This document shows, piece after piece, positions 18,501 to 26,248 of a stretch of 64,000 nt of DNA. The position numbers and the translations under genes are program-made. How positions within the stretch are numbered: position 1 is the first letter of the stretch; every line of letters begins with the position of its first letter. Source of the stretch: Gammaproteobacteria bacterium (GTDB lineage Bacteria > Pseudomonadota > Gammaproteobacteria > GCA-001735895); contig JABHSO010000212.1 of the NCBI GenBank assembly GCA_018669845.1, forward strand, positions 62,001-126,000, given 5' to 3'. Below the pieces are notes generated by a model, which was given only the letters and a program-made list of their open reading frames with translations, searched no databases and was not told the origin of the DNA.

Positions 18501-19389
18501 TATTCTGTCCTATGCGATGAATGAAAAATATGGAACCCTTCAGCAAAGGATAAAAAGGTTCCAGAATAAAGGCATAGATGAAATAGAAACAGGTATCAGA
18601 ACAAACAAAATATATCAAAAAATTAGAGAATTTTTATATACGACTATTCCAATAAATGAAATTCAAAGTTTTACTGCTCCGGAGGAGGGGGAGATACAGC
18701 TGTCTTTACTGAGAGTGCATCGAATACTAGAGATGATATGTATCAAAAAGAGACCCCTCTCGAGTGTGTCTGATGGGGTTGGAATCGACTTGGAGCATTT
18801 AAAAGCAATTTTATGTATTGCATTTGATGTGGAGAGAGAATCGGGGTTTAATAGATACAGAGTAGAAACTGTTGAAAACAGTCAGTTGATAATAAATTCA
18901 ATCACTGATTCTAAAGAACTAAAACAGAATAGACTTCACAATTTGAGATTGATCAATTTATTGAGCCGGCTGGATCGTAAATTCATAGAACATGATGTTA
19001 GTTTTGAATTAAAATTAATCAGGCGTGGATTACAAGCTTGGATACGAGCACACAAAAGGGGTGAACTAATATTTGTGACTATGAATGAAATTGAAAATTT
19101 CATTACTGCATTCGAAACGCTAGGATTTGAAGGGTCTCATTACGTTCTAGATGTGCCTTTAAATTCTTCGTTGAATTCTGAAATACAACAGTTAAAAAAT
19201 AGCAGAGGAATTACAGTTTTTGAAAAAGGTAACGTCTCTTTTTCTCACGAAAAATCATCTACTTTACGAGAAAACCGAGCTGAACTATCAATAGAATTGC
19301 ACAGTGAAATTAAAACAAATAATACATTGAATGCAATGATGTTTTGTCTAGCTATATTACTCCGAGTGAAGAACAATCTTGAGCTTTAA
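15508..19389 (+). CDS. Giant tyrosine recombinase with one degenerate and one complete catalytic domain
   Basis: 1293 residues from GTG, several times the usual integrase length of 300-450. In the C-terminal half the full catalytic set is seen: Arg795 (LRFGEAVRL), His905/Arg908 (HHFRH), His966 (AGHSS) and nucleophile Tyr976 (SSYFHL). Between Arg908 and His966 lie about 57 residues, more than usual. Near the N-terminus a second set appears mutated: Arg58 (TAHRP), Asn178-Arg181 (NYGRS), His204 (LLNHTD) and FF at 210-211 where tyrosine is expected. The middle ~550 residues are helical and unassigned. It probably integrates or excises the surrounding DNA at the tRNA-Met site. Confidence 0.75.
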   Translation: MILHNKRYIDQVELLRFVKKIRRITKYALRQWDKNPVSAHNALTQYSLAMLYFSTAHRPVVDPFCYRQDIHIDRNRCIVSDKVVSSRHEYRIAPLCETAAAQLKFYIMHLKQLKLRLESLKNDNAKALSYSIGRMIDNKENHDIPMFFLLDELGAPVRSIIPGEQQSFWNQLADIPLNYGRSFLATELFKKGIAPDMVEALLNHTDGVRHFFGPRSIRSPMGFVTELQAPIDELILSIGFEPIGPIRHVNGYRKRGRKQGERKQLDNVRLMKNENLGSVHRHLEREKRQVEITKLVYEQIKLAELEGVKRITEEAVSELENQILLQAKERRLSESAVTWQLYAVLMKWRKSGVSIQGIGHRIRMQVEGSPIKQNNFKMLREYDDLAAAFITHLDKKSKESRNKPLRPLLSELILSAALFGGLANQENIMGLPGRLKSEIYVEGGILSLEFDDSRWFPDNLSKAFIIGHIQSIKKHPEMVEPDRNEIKKGVQGLLKEIGFGVRQKKDVISYLEGMARVYLNYYSPGFIRSAALGERASKSLPASAWVRLIRDERLDCLAQEDTVSSHESNELESDWLPNLQKTVTEGSLGVKTFCKKIKNLINIEIKGLNSKDARRSKGAKKLLAKSILNFQETNNSLSLLESLLCAWIWKLCGHGPVKKEIKLETIMDYFFEIGEPLLSIADHNDFLDLNDFEYEEIYLRVLDYGSLQKGRSPIGRLFDFHTYLIDHYLVESPDWSVLFAEAGLKASKPEIDANLITHQEYLKCLEICVNDESLFEQKRYQYGCILLLGYWFQLRFGEAVRLQFRDIQFTDDLEQVWVQVTNNIFHRLKSSSGVRQVPLLGSLTGLEKQVLHRVLTNAKMNFEADNLAALLTSDGTRDLIDRGKASRYINELLKFVTGDPAVRFHHFRHAGFTRLIVLSFTNAEKDWKYLLSSMENSVDAEKRAVISGNFDIEQNPLVAAADIAGHSSEAVTLSSYFHLHDVMKKIFLNKWLPELNRDILSYAMNEKYGTLQQRIKRFQNKGIDEIETGIRTNKIYQKIREFLYTTIPINEIQSFTAPEEGEIQLSLLRVHRILEMICIKKRPLSSVSDGVGIDLEHLKAILCIAFDVERESGFNRYRVETVENSQLIINSITDSKELKQNRLHNLRLINLLSRLDRKFIEHDVSFELKLIRRGLQAWIRAHKRGELIFVTMNEIENFITAFETLGFEGSHYVLDVPLNSSLNSEIQQLKNSRGITVFEKGNVSFSHEKSSTLRENRAELSIELHSEIKTNNTLNAMMFCLAILLRVKNNLEL

Positions 19390-20222
19390 ATTGGAAGGCT
19401 TGGTCCTATCTTTAAAAATTCTTTTGCCATAAATTTTTTATTTGATGCCTCACCTGCAATAATTTTTTTCTCAAAATGGCCAGTAATTTTTACATGATGT
19501 TTATGATGAAAACAATTCGATATTTCATCTCTTGAACTTTGCATATTCTGCCAGCAAATATCGGTTATCTTTTTATTGTTCTCACCCAATATTTTTGCTG
19601 TAAAATCCATGTCATTTAAACATACTATTTCACCAAATACTTCATACACTTCATCGTCCTCAAAAATTTTTGGTTTAATTGCAACATTGCTGGCATCGAT
19701 GTTAATCCAGTCGAATCCGCTAATTTTTATGCTCAGTTTTCTAACATTATTAACTGTTGTTTTACGAAATAAATTTACTAAACTACGCAAATAATCTGAT
19801 TCGACTTCTACGCAATAATTATTTATTTTTTTATTTTTTTTACAGAGTAAAACTTGATGAGGCTCGTATTCACTTATAGACAAAATCTGATCGAAAATTG
19901 AAGGAACTTGCTGAATTAATTTTATAAACTCAGAAGTAGTAATGCTAATTTGTTTATTAATATCTTCATTAACAGTCTCTGTCGGATTTAAAACCCCTAG
20001 TAGTAAAATAATTTTATTATCACTTTTACTATTAATCACATTGATTGATTCAGCTTCGAAAAGAAGTTTTAATTCATCGCTAAGAAGTTGATAAAAATAA
20101 TTAATAAGTTTCTCTGTGATCTTCTTAACATAAGTTTCATCTCTTTCGTCCTTCTCTCTCCACGCAACACTCTCTGATAATTGGTCAACTTGAACTAATG
20201 ATTTAATTTGAAATACTTTCAT
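19386..20222 (-). CDS. Hypothetical protein tail-to-tail with the recombinase gene
   Basis: 278 residues when started at the ATG at 20222 (GGAG five bases upstream). A longer frame reaches 20285 without a ribosome site. Its last four bases overlap the recombinase stop on the other strand. It is unusually AT-rich, with many K, N and I. The N-terminal part is helical. The C-terminal ~80 residues alternate short strands (YEVFGEIVCLND, HHVKITGHFEKKII), compatible with an OB-like beta-barrel, so a nucleic-acid partner of the recombinase is possible. No family recognised. Confidence 0.6.
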   Translation of the reverse strand: MKVFQIKSLVQVDQLSESVAWREKDERDETYVKKITEKLINYFYQLLSDELKLLFEAESINVINSKSDNKIILLLGVLNPTETVNEDINKQISITTSEFIKLIQQVPSIFDQILSISEYEPHQVLLCKKNKKINNYCVEVESDYLRSLVNLFRKTTVNNVRKLSIKISGFDWINIDASNVAIKPKIFEDDEVYEVFGEIVCLNDMDFTAKILGENNKKITDICWQNMQSSRDEISNCFHHKHHVKITGHFEKKIIAGEASNKKFMAKEFLKIGPSLPI

Positions 20223-20285
20223 CATAACTCCGTAAATTGTATTGATTAAATAACACCGTATTTGACATACAAAACTACAGTTCAA

Positions 20286-20720
20286 TATTTAACGAATTAG
20301 AAATTTTACAGAGTTAAATTATCGATACAGTCAAAAAATCACCCCTTTTCGGTTATTTATTTTGGTTAAGTGTTAAATTGTATCGAAAACGGCCTCAGTT
20401 ATTGCGCTGAAATGCCAATGAGGGTGTCCGACTTGACACTGAAATTTATTGCTAAGCAGGATAGGGCGCTAATTTAATGAGTCAGGTTACCGGTTTAATA
20501 TCATGATATTGATATGGCATAAATGTGTTAAGGCACTAATTATTTTATCTAAACCTGTCGCTGAAAAAGTTAGCATAATTTGCAGATGTAGGGTTACAGA
20601 ATTGCTATGATTAGTGATAATGTGATTTCTGAACCAGGCAGTAACTTTATACAGAAACTGCCAGGTCAGTTTTTTACAATCCTTGAGATAATTGAACTCT
20701 CTCAGTTGAGATCAGTGTAA
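20286..20720. other. Intergenic stretch with paired GTTAAATT/TCGA boxes
   Basis: No convincing gene. GTTAAATT followed by ATCGATACA (20313-20329) and GTTAAATT followed by GTATCGA (20372-20386) form both a direct repeat and an inverted pair (TCGATACA/TGTATCGA) 57 bases apart. They could be a promoter or operator for the AT-rich gene or recombinase-binding boxes. A 37-codon frame at 20607-20720 lacks a ribosome site. Confidence 0.3.
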
Positions 20721-21101
20721 TTACTTTTTCTCCGGCATGTTTTCACCGAAACCTTTGAATATCTGTTCGACAACTCCAGGTGTTGTGGGCGGCGGTGGGT
20801 AGGGATATAGCTGGTCTTCAGAATTTGCACCGCTAGACACGGCTTTAGCCAGAGTGACGAGTTGATAAAGACTGGACTCTTTATATTCGTTTTCGGCAGA
20901 TATTTCCTTATCAATTCTGCCGCTCCAGACATTGAGTTTTTGTTCAAGATCATAAATACTTAATGCGGCAGATACTTTTCGAAATGATTTAGAATAAACC
21001 TTTCCCTTCTTCTTTTTTCGGGTCTTCAGGAAAATTAGTGGGTAAAAAATAGTATTATTAAGCAACTGATGTAAAGAAAAATAAAATAGCGCACCCTGCA
21101 A
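20721..21101 (-). CDS. Weakly supported hypothetical protein, perhaps 5'-truncated
   Basis: 126 residues. The first 40 look unlike the rest: hydrophobic, then a poly-lysine stretch. The C-terminal ~80 residues (from about SIYDLEQKLNVWSG, ending with a proline-rich YPYPPPPTTPG stretch) look like a genuine protein. Its 5' end abuts the transposase fragment, so the original start may have been replaced. No family recognised and no ribosome site of note. Confidence 0.35.
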   Translation of the reverse strand: MQGALFYFSLHQLLNNTIFYPLIFLKTRKKKKGKVYSKSFRKVSAALSIYDLEQKLNVWSGRIDKEISAENEYKESSLYQLVTLAKAVSSGANSEDQLYPYPPPPTTPGVVEQIFKGFGENMPEKK

Positions 21102-21155
21102 CCAATCTGAGAAGATGAAGTACGACCAAGCACTTCACTCAGAACAGAAGACAGG

Positions 21156-21340
21156 ATGCACCTCAAGACTATCCTAAACCGCGCACAGAAATACAAGTCT
21201 TTTGTTTATGGAAAGATTAAATGGATAGACACAGGAAGCGTATCTGAACTTGAGGTGGAAATAAAGGCCAGAGCAAACAGTCAAGCTGTCTGTTCAATCT
21301 GTGGGTGTAAAGCGAGTGGATATGACCCTTTACCCGTTGC
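21156..21340 (+). pseudogene. ISL3-family transposase, N-terminal fragment
   Basis: The ATG at 21156 opens with MHLKTILNRAQKYKSFVYGK, then EVEIKARANSQAVCSICGCKASGYDPLPV. This is the conserved N-terminus and CxxC zinc-finger start of ISL3 transposases. Identity stops at about 21335 and the rest of the ~400-residue transposase (including the DDE residues) is absent. No terminal inverted repeats could be paired. It is a dead remnant. Confidence 0.75.
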
Positions 21341-21714
21341 GCAGACATTATCATGCGACAGCTCAGCTATTCAGGTGGGGTTGGGCATAACCAGCTACAG
21401 CAAATTAGTGAGCGATTTAGAGGTGCTACAGAAGAGCAACAGACGGAGGCTCTTGATATGGCTGGTGATGCATTGGCGACGTTGTCAATCGGCTTAGTCG
21501 ATACAGATTCCATCAGGCTATATGCCCCGCGCAAACCGAGGGTGGTTAACGGCGCTGTGGAAGTTAATTATGAGAATGATCTGGAGTCGCGCAAAAAAAT
21601 GTTTTTACAGTCAGCCGTTGATCTGGCGTTTAACTTCAGCAGTAGCACGCAACGAGACTATGTGGTTAATGCACTGAGCGAAGGGCATCGCATTCATAGT
21701 CAGAACTTACCTAT
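21341..21714 (+). pseudogene. Fragment of an unidentified gene between two rearrangement junctions
   Basis: An open frame (ATG at 21353) with normal coding character continues for about 120 residues (for example EEQQTEALDMAGDALATLS and RDYVVNALSEGHRIHSQ) before running out of frame into kinase-derived sequence at about 21715. The left side joins the transposase fragment without a gap. I do not recognise the family. Since both ends are joins, it is a gene fragment rather than a whole gene. Confidence 0.5.
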
Positions 21715-22674
21715 ACCGGAGTCAGGGTTTTCAAGGAAGATCATGCAAATGAACAATCCAAACAGGAACATCATTTTTTACCTGATTATGTGGAAAAATT
21801 TGTGGAAAGCTATTTTCCTGTTTGGGATAGACATCATCAGCAGGTCATAGGTGTTGTAGAACTGTATAAATCTCCGGTAGCGCTGTATGAAACTCTTCGC
21901 GAGGGTCGCATTCTGGTGATCATTGTTTCGCTGTTTAGTGGTGTTGTTCTATACAGCTTTTTATACTGGATAGTCAAAACTGCACATCAACTTATTGAAA
22001 GCCAGCGTTTACGTATTAAACTGGCTAGTAGTCGAGCGGTCGAATTAAACGAGCAGAATCTCAGACGCATTGGTGCAGAGCTACATGACGGTCCTGCACA
22101 GTGTATTGGTTTTGCGTTACTGAAACTGGATTCGATTACAGAGGAAACAGAAAATCAGCAGGTAAAGACGAACTATGATGTGATTGAAAAAATACAGATC
22201 GTTTTGAACGATGCCTTGCAGGAAATACGCAGTTTTTCTGCCGGGCTGGTGATTCCTGAATTAAAAGACCTTTCAGCAAAGGATGCCATCTTAAAAGTTA
22301 TTGAGAAACACGAAAAAAGAACCACAACTCAAGTAAGACATCAACTGAATGAATTACCAGATGAGCTCAAATTATCGATTAAAATCTGCATTTATCGGTT
22401 AGTCCAGGAAGGACTGAACAATGCCGTCAGACATGAGCTTGGAATTGATCAGCAAGTGATTGTCAGGCATAAAGAAAAGCAGCTTAGGCTGGAAATTAGC
22501 GATGCAGGCCCAGGCATGAATGACGAGGATCTGGAAAAACTCAACGATACCGATCATCTGGGTTTACGTGGTCTACGTGAGAGAGTCGAAAGCCTTGGCG
22601 GAAAGTTCAAGATCAGTAGCTTAAGTCAATCTCAAGGTGTACGCTTACTGGCTATTTTACCACTCGACGAATAA
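21715..22674 (+). pseudogene. 5'-truncated copy of the NarX-like histidine kinase
   Basis: From TACCGG near 21715 the sequence follows residues 129-447 of the intact kinase at 59376-60719, in opposite orientation, with roughly four of five residues identical. It keeps the second membrane helix, the HisKA_3 box ELHDGPAQCIGF and the HATPase motifs (NNAVRHELG, DAGPGMND, GLRGLRERV). It lacks the first membrane helix and most of the periplasmic sensor. A GTG at 21790 could start a 294-residue protein that keeps the kinase core, so some function cannot be excluded. Confidence 0.85.
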
Positions 22675-22697
22675 TCTCATCCCCCCTTCTGCTTATC

Positions 22698-22808
22698 AGA
22701 CCTTAGTCTGAATATTTTTAGACCAAAGCCCGATTGATTTTACAACCTTCGCCTGTAGCTCATTCATTCATATTGCTGCAAACTTCAATTATGGGAAATA
22801 AATCCCAT
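22698..22808. promoter_or_regulatory. Duplicated regulatory segment with a TGGGA/TCCCA dyad
   Basis: ATGGGA (22791-22796) and TCCCAT (22803-22808) form a dyad 53 bases before the DUF5666 lipoprotein gene. AGACCTTAGTCT to TAGACCAAAG (22698-22729) is a decayed form of the perfect inverted repeat at 59309-59342. The whole stretch matches the region behind the intact kinase (59225-59375), so the duplication includes control DNA. Confidence 0.5.
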
Positions 22809-22861
22809 TTATTAATTGTCTCATAATTCGAAAAACCAAATTTATCTCTAAGGAGAGCATC

Positions 22862-24763
22862 ATGAAAAATAATATATTAGCTTCAGCAATTTCAACAATT
22901 CTTATAACTTCAGCTTTAACCGCATGCGGTGGTGGCGGCTCCACTGATGCCGCTGGCATTTCTGGTACAGCTGTAACATCTTCCGGTTCAATTTCTGAGT
23001 TTGGCAGTGTATTTGTTAATGGCGTACGTTATGAAACCACAAGCGCAAAACTTATTTCTGTTGATGATGACAATAACGTCTTACTCACCAACCCTACTAA
23101 CGCAGAGTTACAGGCTAGAATTGGACTGGGCCAGGTCGTTACAGTCAGAGGAACACGTACCGATGACTCAAACGGTATTGCGACCACTATCAGTTTTGAT
23201 AATGAGCTGGCGGGTGAAGTCTCATCTGTTTCAGTTGACGACGCTAGCTTCGTCATTCTCGGCCAGACCATTTCAATTACACCGGAAACGATTATTGATG
23301 ATTCATTGATCGAAGCAGTACGCGGCACAGAAATTCCCAACGACCTGAAATTTGGTGATCTGTTAATTTCCGATACTCTGGATCTGTTATTACCGACAGG
23401 GACAGTAATTGTAGTCAGCGGCTTCCCTTCTCAAAATGGTTTTGAAGCCGCACGCATCGAAGGTGGTGCGCAGGTTGGAGGAGGCACTCCTGGTTTTGAA
23501 GCTGAGGTGAAAGGCACTGTTAGAAACCTTACGCCAACCCAGTTTGAATTGAATGGATTAACGGTTTTGTATGATAATTCAGTGTTGGATAGTGAAGATT
23601 TTAGCAATACCAGCCTCGAAGATGGCATGTTCGTAGAAGTTCATGGTAGCGCGAATTCGGCTACGCAGATCACTGCAGCTAGAATCGAGCGTGAAGATAA
23701 CCTGCTGGATGATGATTTCAGTGAAGGAGAGCTTGAGTTAGAAGGTGTAGTACAGAAAATCATGCCTGATAGCACTGGAACCGGCGGCATCATTACCATC
23801 AACGGTATTGACATACGTGTTGATGATGTTAGTCAGTTCAGCGAAGGCCTGCGCATTGAAATTAAGGGTCGCCTGCAGAGTGATGGATCTTTCTCAATCA
23901 CTCGAATCAAAGATGAACAGGAAGACAATGTTCGTATCGAAGATATTGCAGTAAGCGAAGATGGAACAAGCTTTACTACACGCCTGGGACTGGTCATCAC
24001 TCCTACAAACAGAAGTAGACTTGAAGATGATACCATCGAAGATGACGATAACCTGTCGATCGCTTCTTTCCTGACAAATGTTAATGGAGAAAGAGTTGAA
24101 GCTCGTGGTTTCCCGCTTAATGCTGATATTGCCTGGACGCGTATTGAAATATCAAAAGATGATGATACTGACTGTCGCCTGAGAGGACCTGTCGATACAT
24201 CAAGCATTACTGGTGATGCCAGTAGTTTCACCTTCAGTATTGAAGGAGTCACCATCAATGTCAGTAATATAAGTAGCAATAACTTTAAAGATAGTAATAA
24301 CTTATCCATTGGCAAAGCTACATTTTTCAATGAACTGGACGAAGGCGATATCGTTCAGGCGAATAGCGACAAGGCTGGAACAGGTTGCAACACTGGAGAA
24401 CTAACCGCTCGTGAAGTTGAGTTTGAACCGGAAGATTCTGTGCTGTTAAGTACATCAGACGACAGCAGTAATAATAGTAGTAACGATGGCAGTAATAATA
24501 GTAACGATAATGAACTGGTTGGATCAGTGAGTAATATTACAGCCACCAGCTTTGATCTTGCCGGAGAAACCATTACTGTCAATGCCGCTACTATCATCGA
24601 TGACTCAATAATTGAAGATGCACGCGGTGTTGAGGTCAACAATGAAGAGTCCTTTGGTGACCTATCAGAAACACTGGCTCAATTGTTATCGGATGGTATG
24701 GGGCTTGAAGTGGTTGTTGACCGTTCAAATGGAATTGTAGCAGTAAGCATTGAAGATCTTTAA
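22862..24763 (+). CDS. DUF5666-repeat lipoprotein
   Basis: 633 residues. A signal peptide with lipobox LTAC (Cys22) and a glycine linker GGGGS predict a lipid-anchored envelope protein. Several repeats of about 70-80 residues, each with a pattern like G-x-V-x2-I-(10)-F-x-L-x-G-x-x-I-x-V and ending in an AARIE-type strand, correspond to DUF5666 beta-rich repeats. The protein is very acidic, and a serine/asparagine-rich linker lies near residues 535-555. Good ribosome site AAGGAGA. Function of the family is unknown. It is followed by a strong terminator, so monocistronic. Confidence 0.85.
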   Translation: MKNNILASAISTILITSALTACGGGGSTDAAGISGTAVTSSGSISEFGSVFVNGVRYETTSAKLISVDDDNNVLLTNPTNAELQARIGLGQVVTVRGTRTDDSNGIATTISFDNELAGEVSSVSVDDASFVILGQTISITPETIIDDSLIEAVRGTEIPNDLKFGDLLISDTLDLLLPTGTVIVVSGFPSQNGFEAARIEGGAQVGGGTPGFEAEVKGTVRNLTPTQFELNGLTVLYDNSVLDSEDFSNTSLEDGMFVEVHGSANSATQITAARIEREDNLLDDDFSEGELELEGVVQKIMPDSTGTGGIITINGIDIRVDDVSQFSEGLRIEIKGRLQSDGSFSITRIKDEQEDNVRIEDIAVSEDGTSFTTRLGLVITPTNRSRLEDDTIEDDDNLSIASFLTNVNGERVEARGFPLNADIAWTRIEISKDDDTDCRLRGPVDTSSITGDASSFTFSIEGVTINVSNISSNNFKDSNNLSIGKATFFNELDEGDIVQANSDKAGTGCNTGELTAREVEFEPEDSVLLSTSDDSSNNSSNDGSNNSNDNELVGSVSNITATSFDLAGETITVNAATIIDDSIIEDARGVEVNNEESFGDLSETLAQLLSDGMGLEVVVDRSNGIVAVSIEDL

Positions 24764-24803
24764 TCCTCAAAAGTCACTTTTATTGTAGAGACTGTAACCT
24801 CTT

Positions 24804-24835
24804 CACCCGCCAGATAATCTGGCGGGTGTTTTTTT
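24804..24835 (+). terminator. Rho-independent terminator
   Basis: Perfect stem CACCCGCCAGA (24804-24814)/TCTGGCGGGTG (24818-24828) followed by seven T. It ends the DUF5666 lipoprotein transcript. In 24836-25092 I see only a weak hairpin (24889-24914) and no gene. Confidence 0.93.
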
Positions 24836-25092
24836 GCTGAATTAAAAGGTCTGAATAATAGGATAAAGCTAATGCTCTGGATTAATGGAAAATTCTGATG
24901 TCGTCAGAAATTTTAGTGCCAACTCAATGTTTACATATTTAATTAAGTTGTCTCTTCAACAGGCGGTCTATCAAATGCATGGCAAGATGATTTCCCAAAT
25001 TATAATATTAGAACGACTAATTTGTATTCCACCTGCCAAAACCACCTTCTTTAGTTGATACCTGACACCATATTCTTTTTTATAATTTACTC

Positions 25093-25659
25093 ATGGCATC
25101 ATTTGAATTTCTTTCAGTTTCACTATCCAGCTTCTCGTTAATTACATTGGCTGAGATTGGGGATAAAAGCCAACTTGTCTGTATGACAGTAGCTTCCCGA
25201 CACCGACCCTGGCCCGTCATACTGGGTGCGTCAACCGCATTTATTATACTAAATACTCTGGCGGTATTATTTGGTGCCAGTATTGCAGCCTGGTTGCCGG
25301 AACGCGTAATCGCAGGTTTAGTAGCTGTTCTGTTCGGTGCTTTTGCCATTCATATATTGCTAGACCAGAATGATAACAGTTCGGAAGATGTATTGGAGAA
25401 ACCGAATCACGGTATTTTCTTGACCACATTCCTGTTGATTCTGTTGGCAGAGTTTGGTGACAAGACGCAAATTGCAGTAGCGGGACTTGCTAGCAGCATA
25501 GCGCCACTACCAGTTTGGATAGGTGCTACTATAGCGTTAATTTCAATCTCTATACTGGGAGTCTGGGCTGGCCGAACTATATTACAGCGATTAAAACTTA
25601 AGTGGCTCCGCAGGTTACTACTCGCCATATCCCCTGGAAGGAATCCTCAGCCACGATAG
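25093..25659 (+). CDS. TMEM165/GDT1 (UPF0016) family cation exporter, altered C-terminus
   Basis: 188 residues with the two signature repeats EIGDKSQ (from Glu21) and EFGDKTQ (from Glu120), each in a hydrophobic helix bundle. The family exports Mn2+ or Ca2+ across membranes. The last transmembrane segment is cut: after LKWLRRLL the frame enters sequence derived from a uracil-DNA glycosylase gene and ends with an unrelated SPGRNPQPR tail. About 15-20 normal residues are lost, so activity is uncertain. Confidence 0.8.
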   Translation: MASFEFLSVSLSSFSLITLAEIGDKSQLVCMTVASRHRPWPVILGASTAFIILNTLAVLFGASIAAWLPERVIAGLVAVLFGAFAIHILLDQNDNSSEDVLEKPNHGIFLTTFLLILLAEFGDKTQIAVAGLASSIAPLPVWIGATIALISISILGVWAGRTILQRLKLKWLRRLLLAISPGRNPQPR

Positions 25660-25982
25660 TTTGGGAAGAATTGCATAAACACCAGGTTGCAGACCGGACG
25701 ATCTTATTTAATGCCGTGCCCTGGCATCCAGAAGGTAAGGATGGGCCCTTATCAAATCGCGCTCCGAATGCTGACGAAAAGAAAGCAGGGCAGAAGTGCC
25801 TGTCACTCTTCTTCGAGTTGTTTCAAGATATACCGGTAATGGCACTGGGTAATATTGCCGATGAAAGCCTGAACCGACTGTCCATCAAGCATACCAAAAT
25901 TCGGCACCCTGCCAATGGCGGGGCACCTTTGTTTCGTGCCGGTGCCGAGATCTTTATCCAAAAGTGTCGCCGACAGCAGTAA
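25605..25982 (+). pseudogene. Uracil-DNA glycosylase-family gene, N-terminal half deleted
   Basis: In the frame beginning VTTRHIPWKESSATIVWEEL the sequence continues LFNAVPWHPEGKDGPLSNR and ends with IRHPANGGAPLFRAG. These are the C-terminal motifs (the NAxPWHP loop and HPANGG near the end) of a uracil-DNA glycosylase-like family. The N-terminal catalytic half is missing, and the fragment overlaps the end of the GDT1 gene, so a single deletion joined the two. An ATG at 25602 exists but no functional enzyme is expected. Confidence 0.75.
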
Positions 25983-26248
25983 CAGCTACAGGTGAAAATT
26001 TATCTATGGGTTTTCAATATGTTCTCATGTGTTGAGAATTTAGCGATTTACTGAAAAGAGTAATTTGAGCATTTTTTAATTATCACATAAAGTATAAATT
26101 ATTGAATGTTTTTTGGCTGTATCAACGAAAGGGATTTCTTTCAGTGATTATATTTCGGTTATGTGTGGGGATTGAGTTAGTATTAAAAAAAGTGGGTAAC
26201 CTATTAGTGGGATTTAATCGAATTGAAAGTAATATAAAAAACTTTACC

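Noticed and set aside
23833..24330. 165-codon minus-strand frame inside the DUF5666 lipoprotein gene
   Set aside because: Leucine/serine-rich composition is the usual mirror of an acidic gene; the plus-strand gene has a ribosome site, lipobox and terminator.
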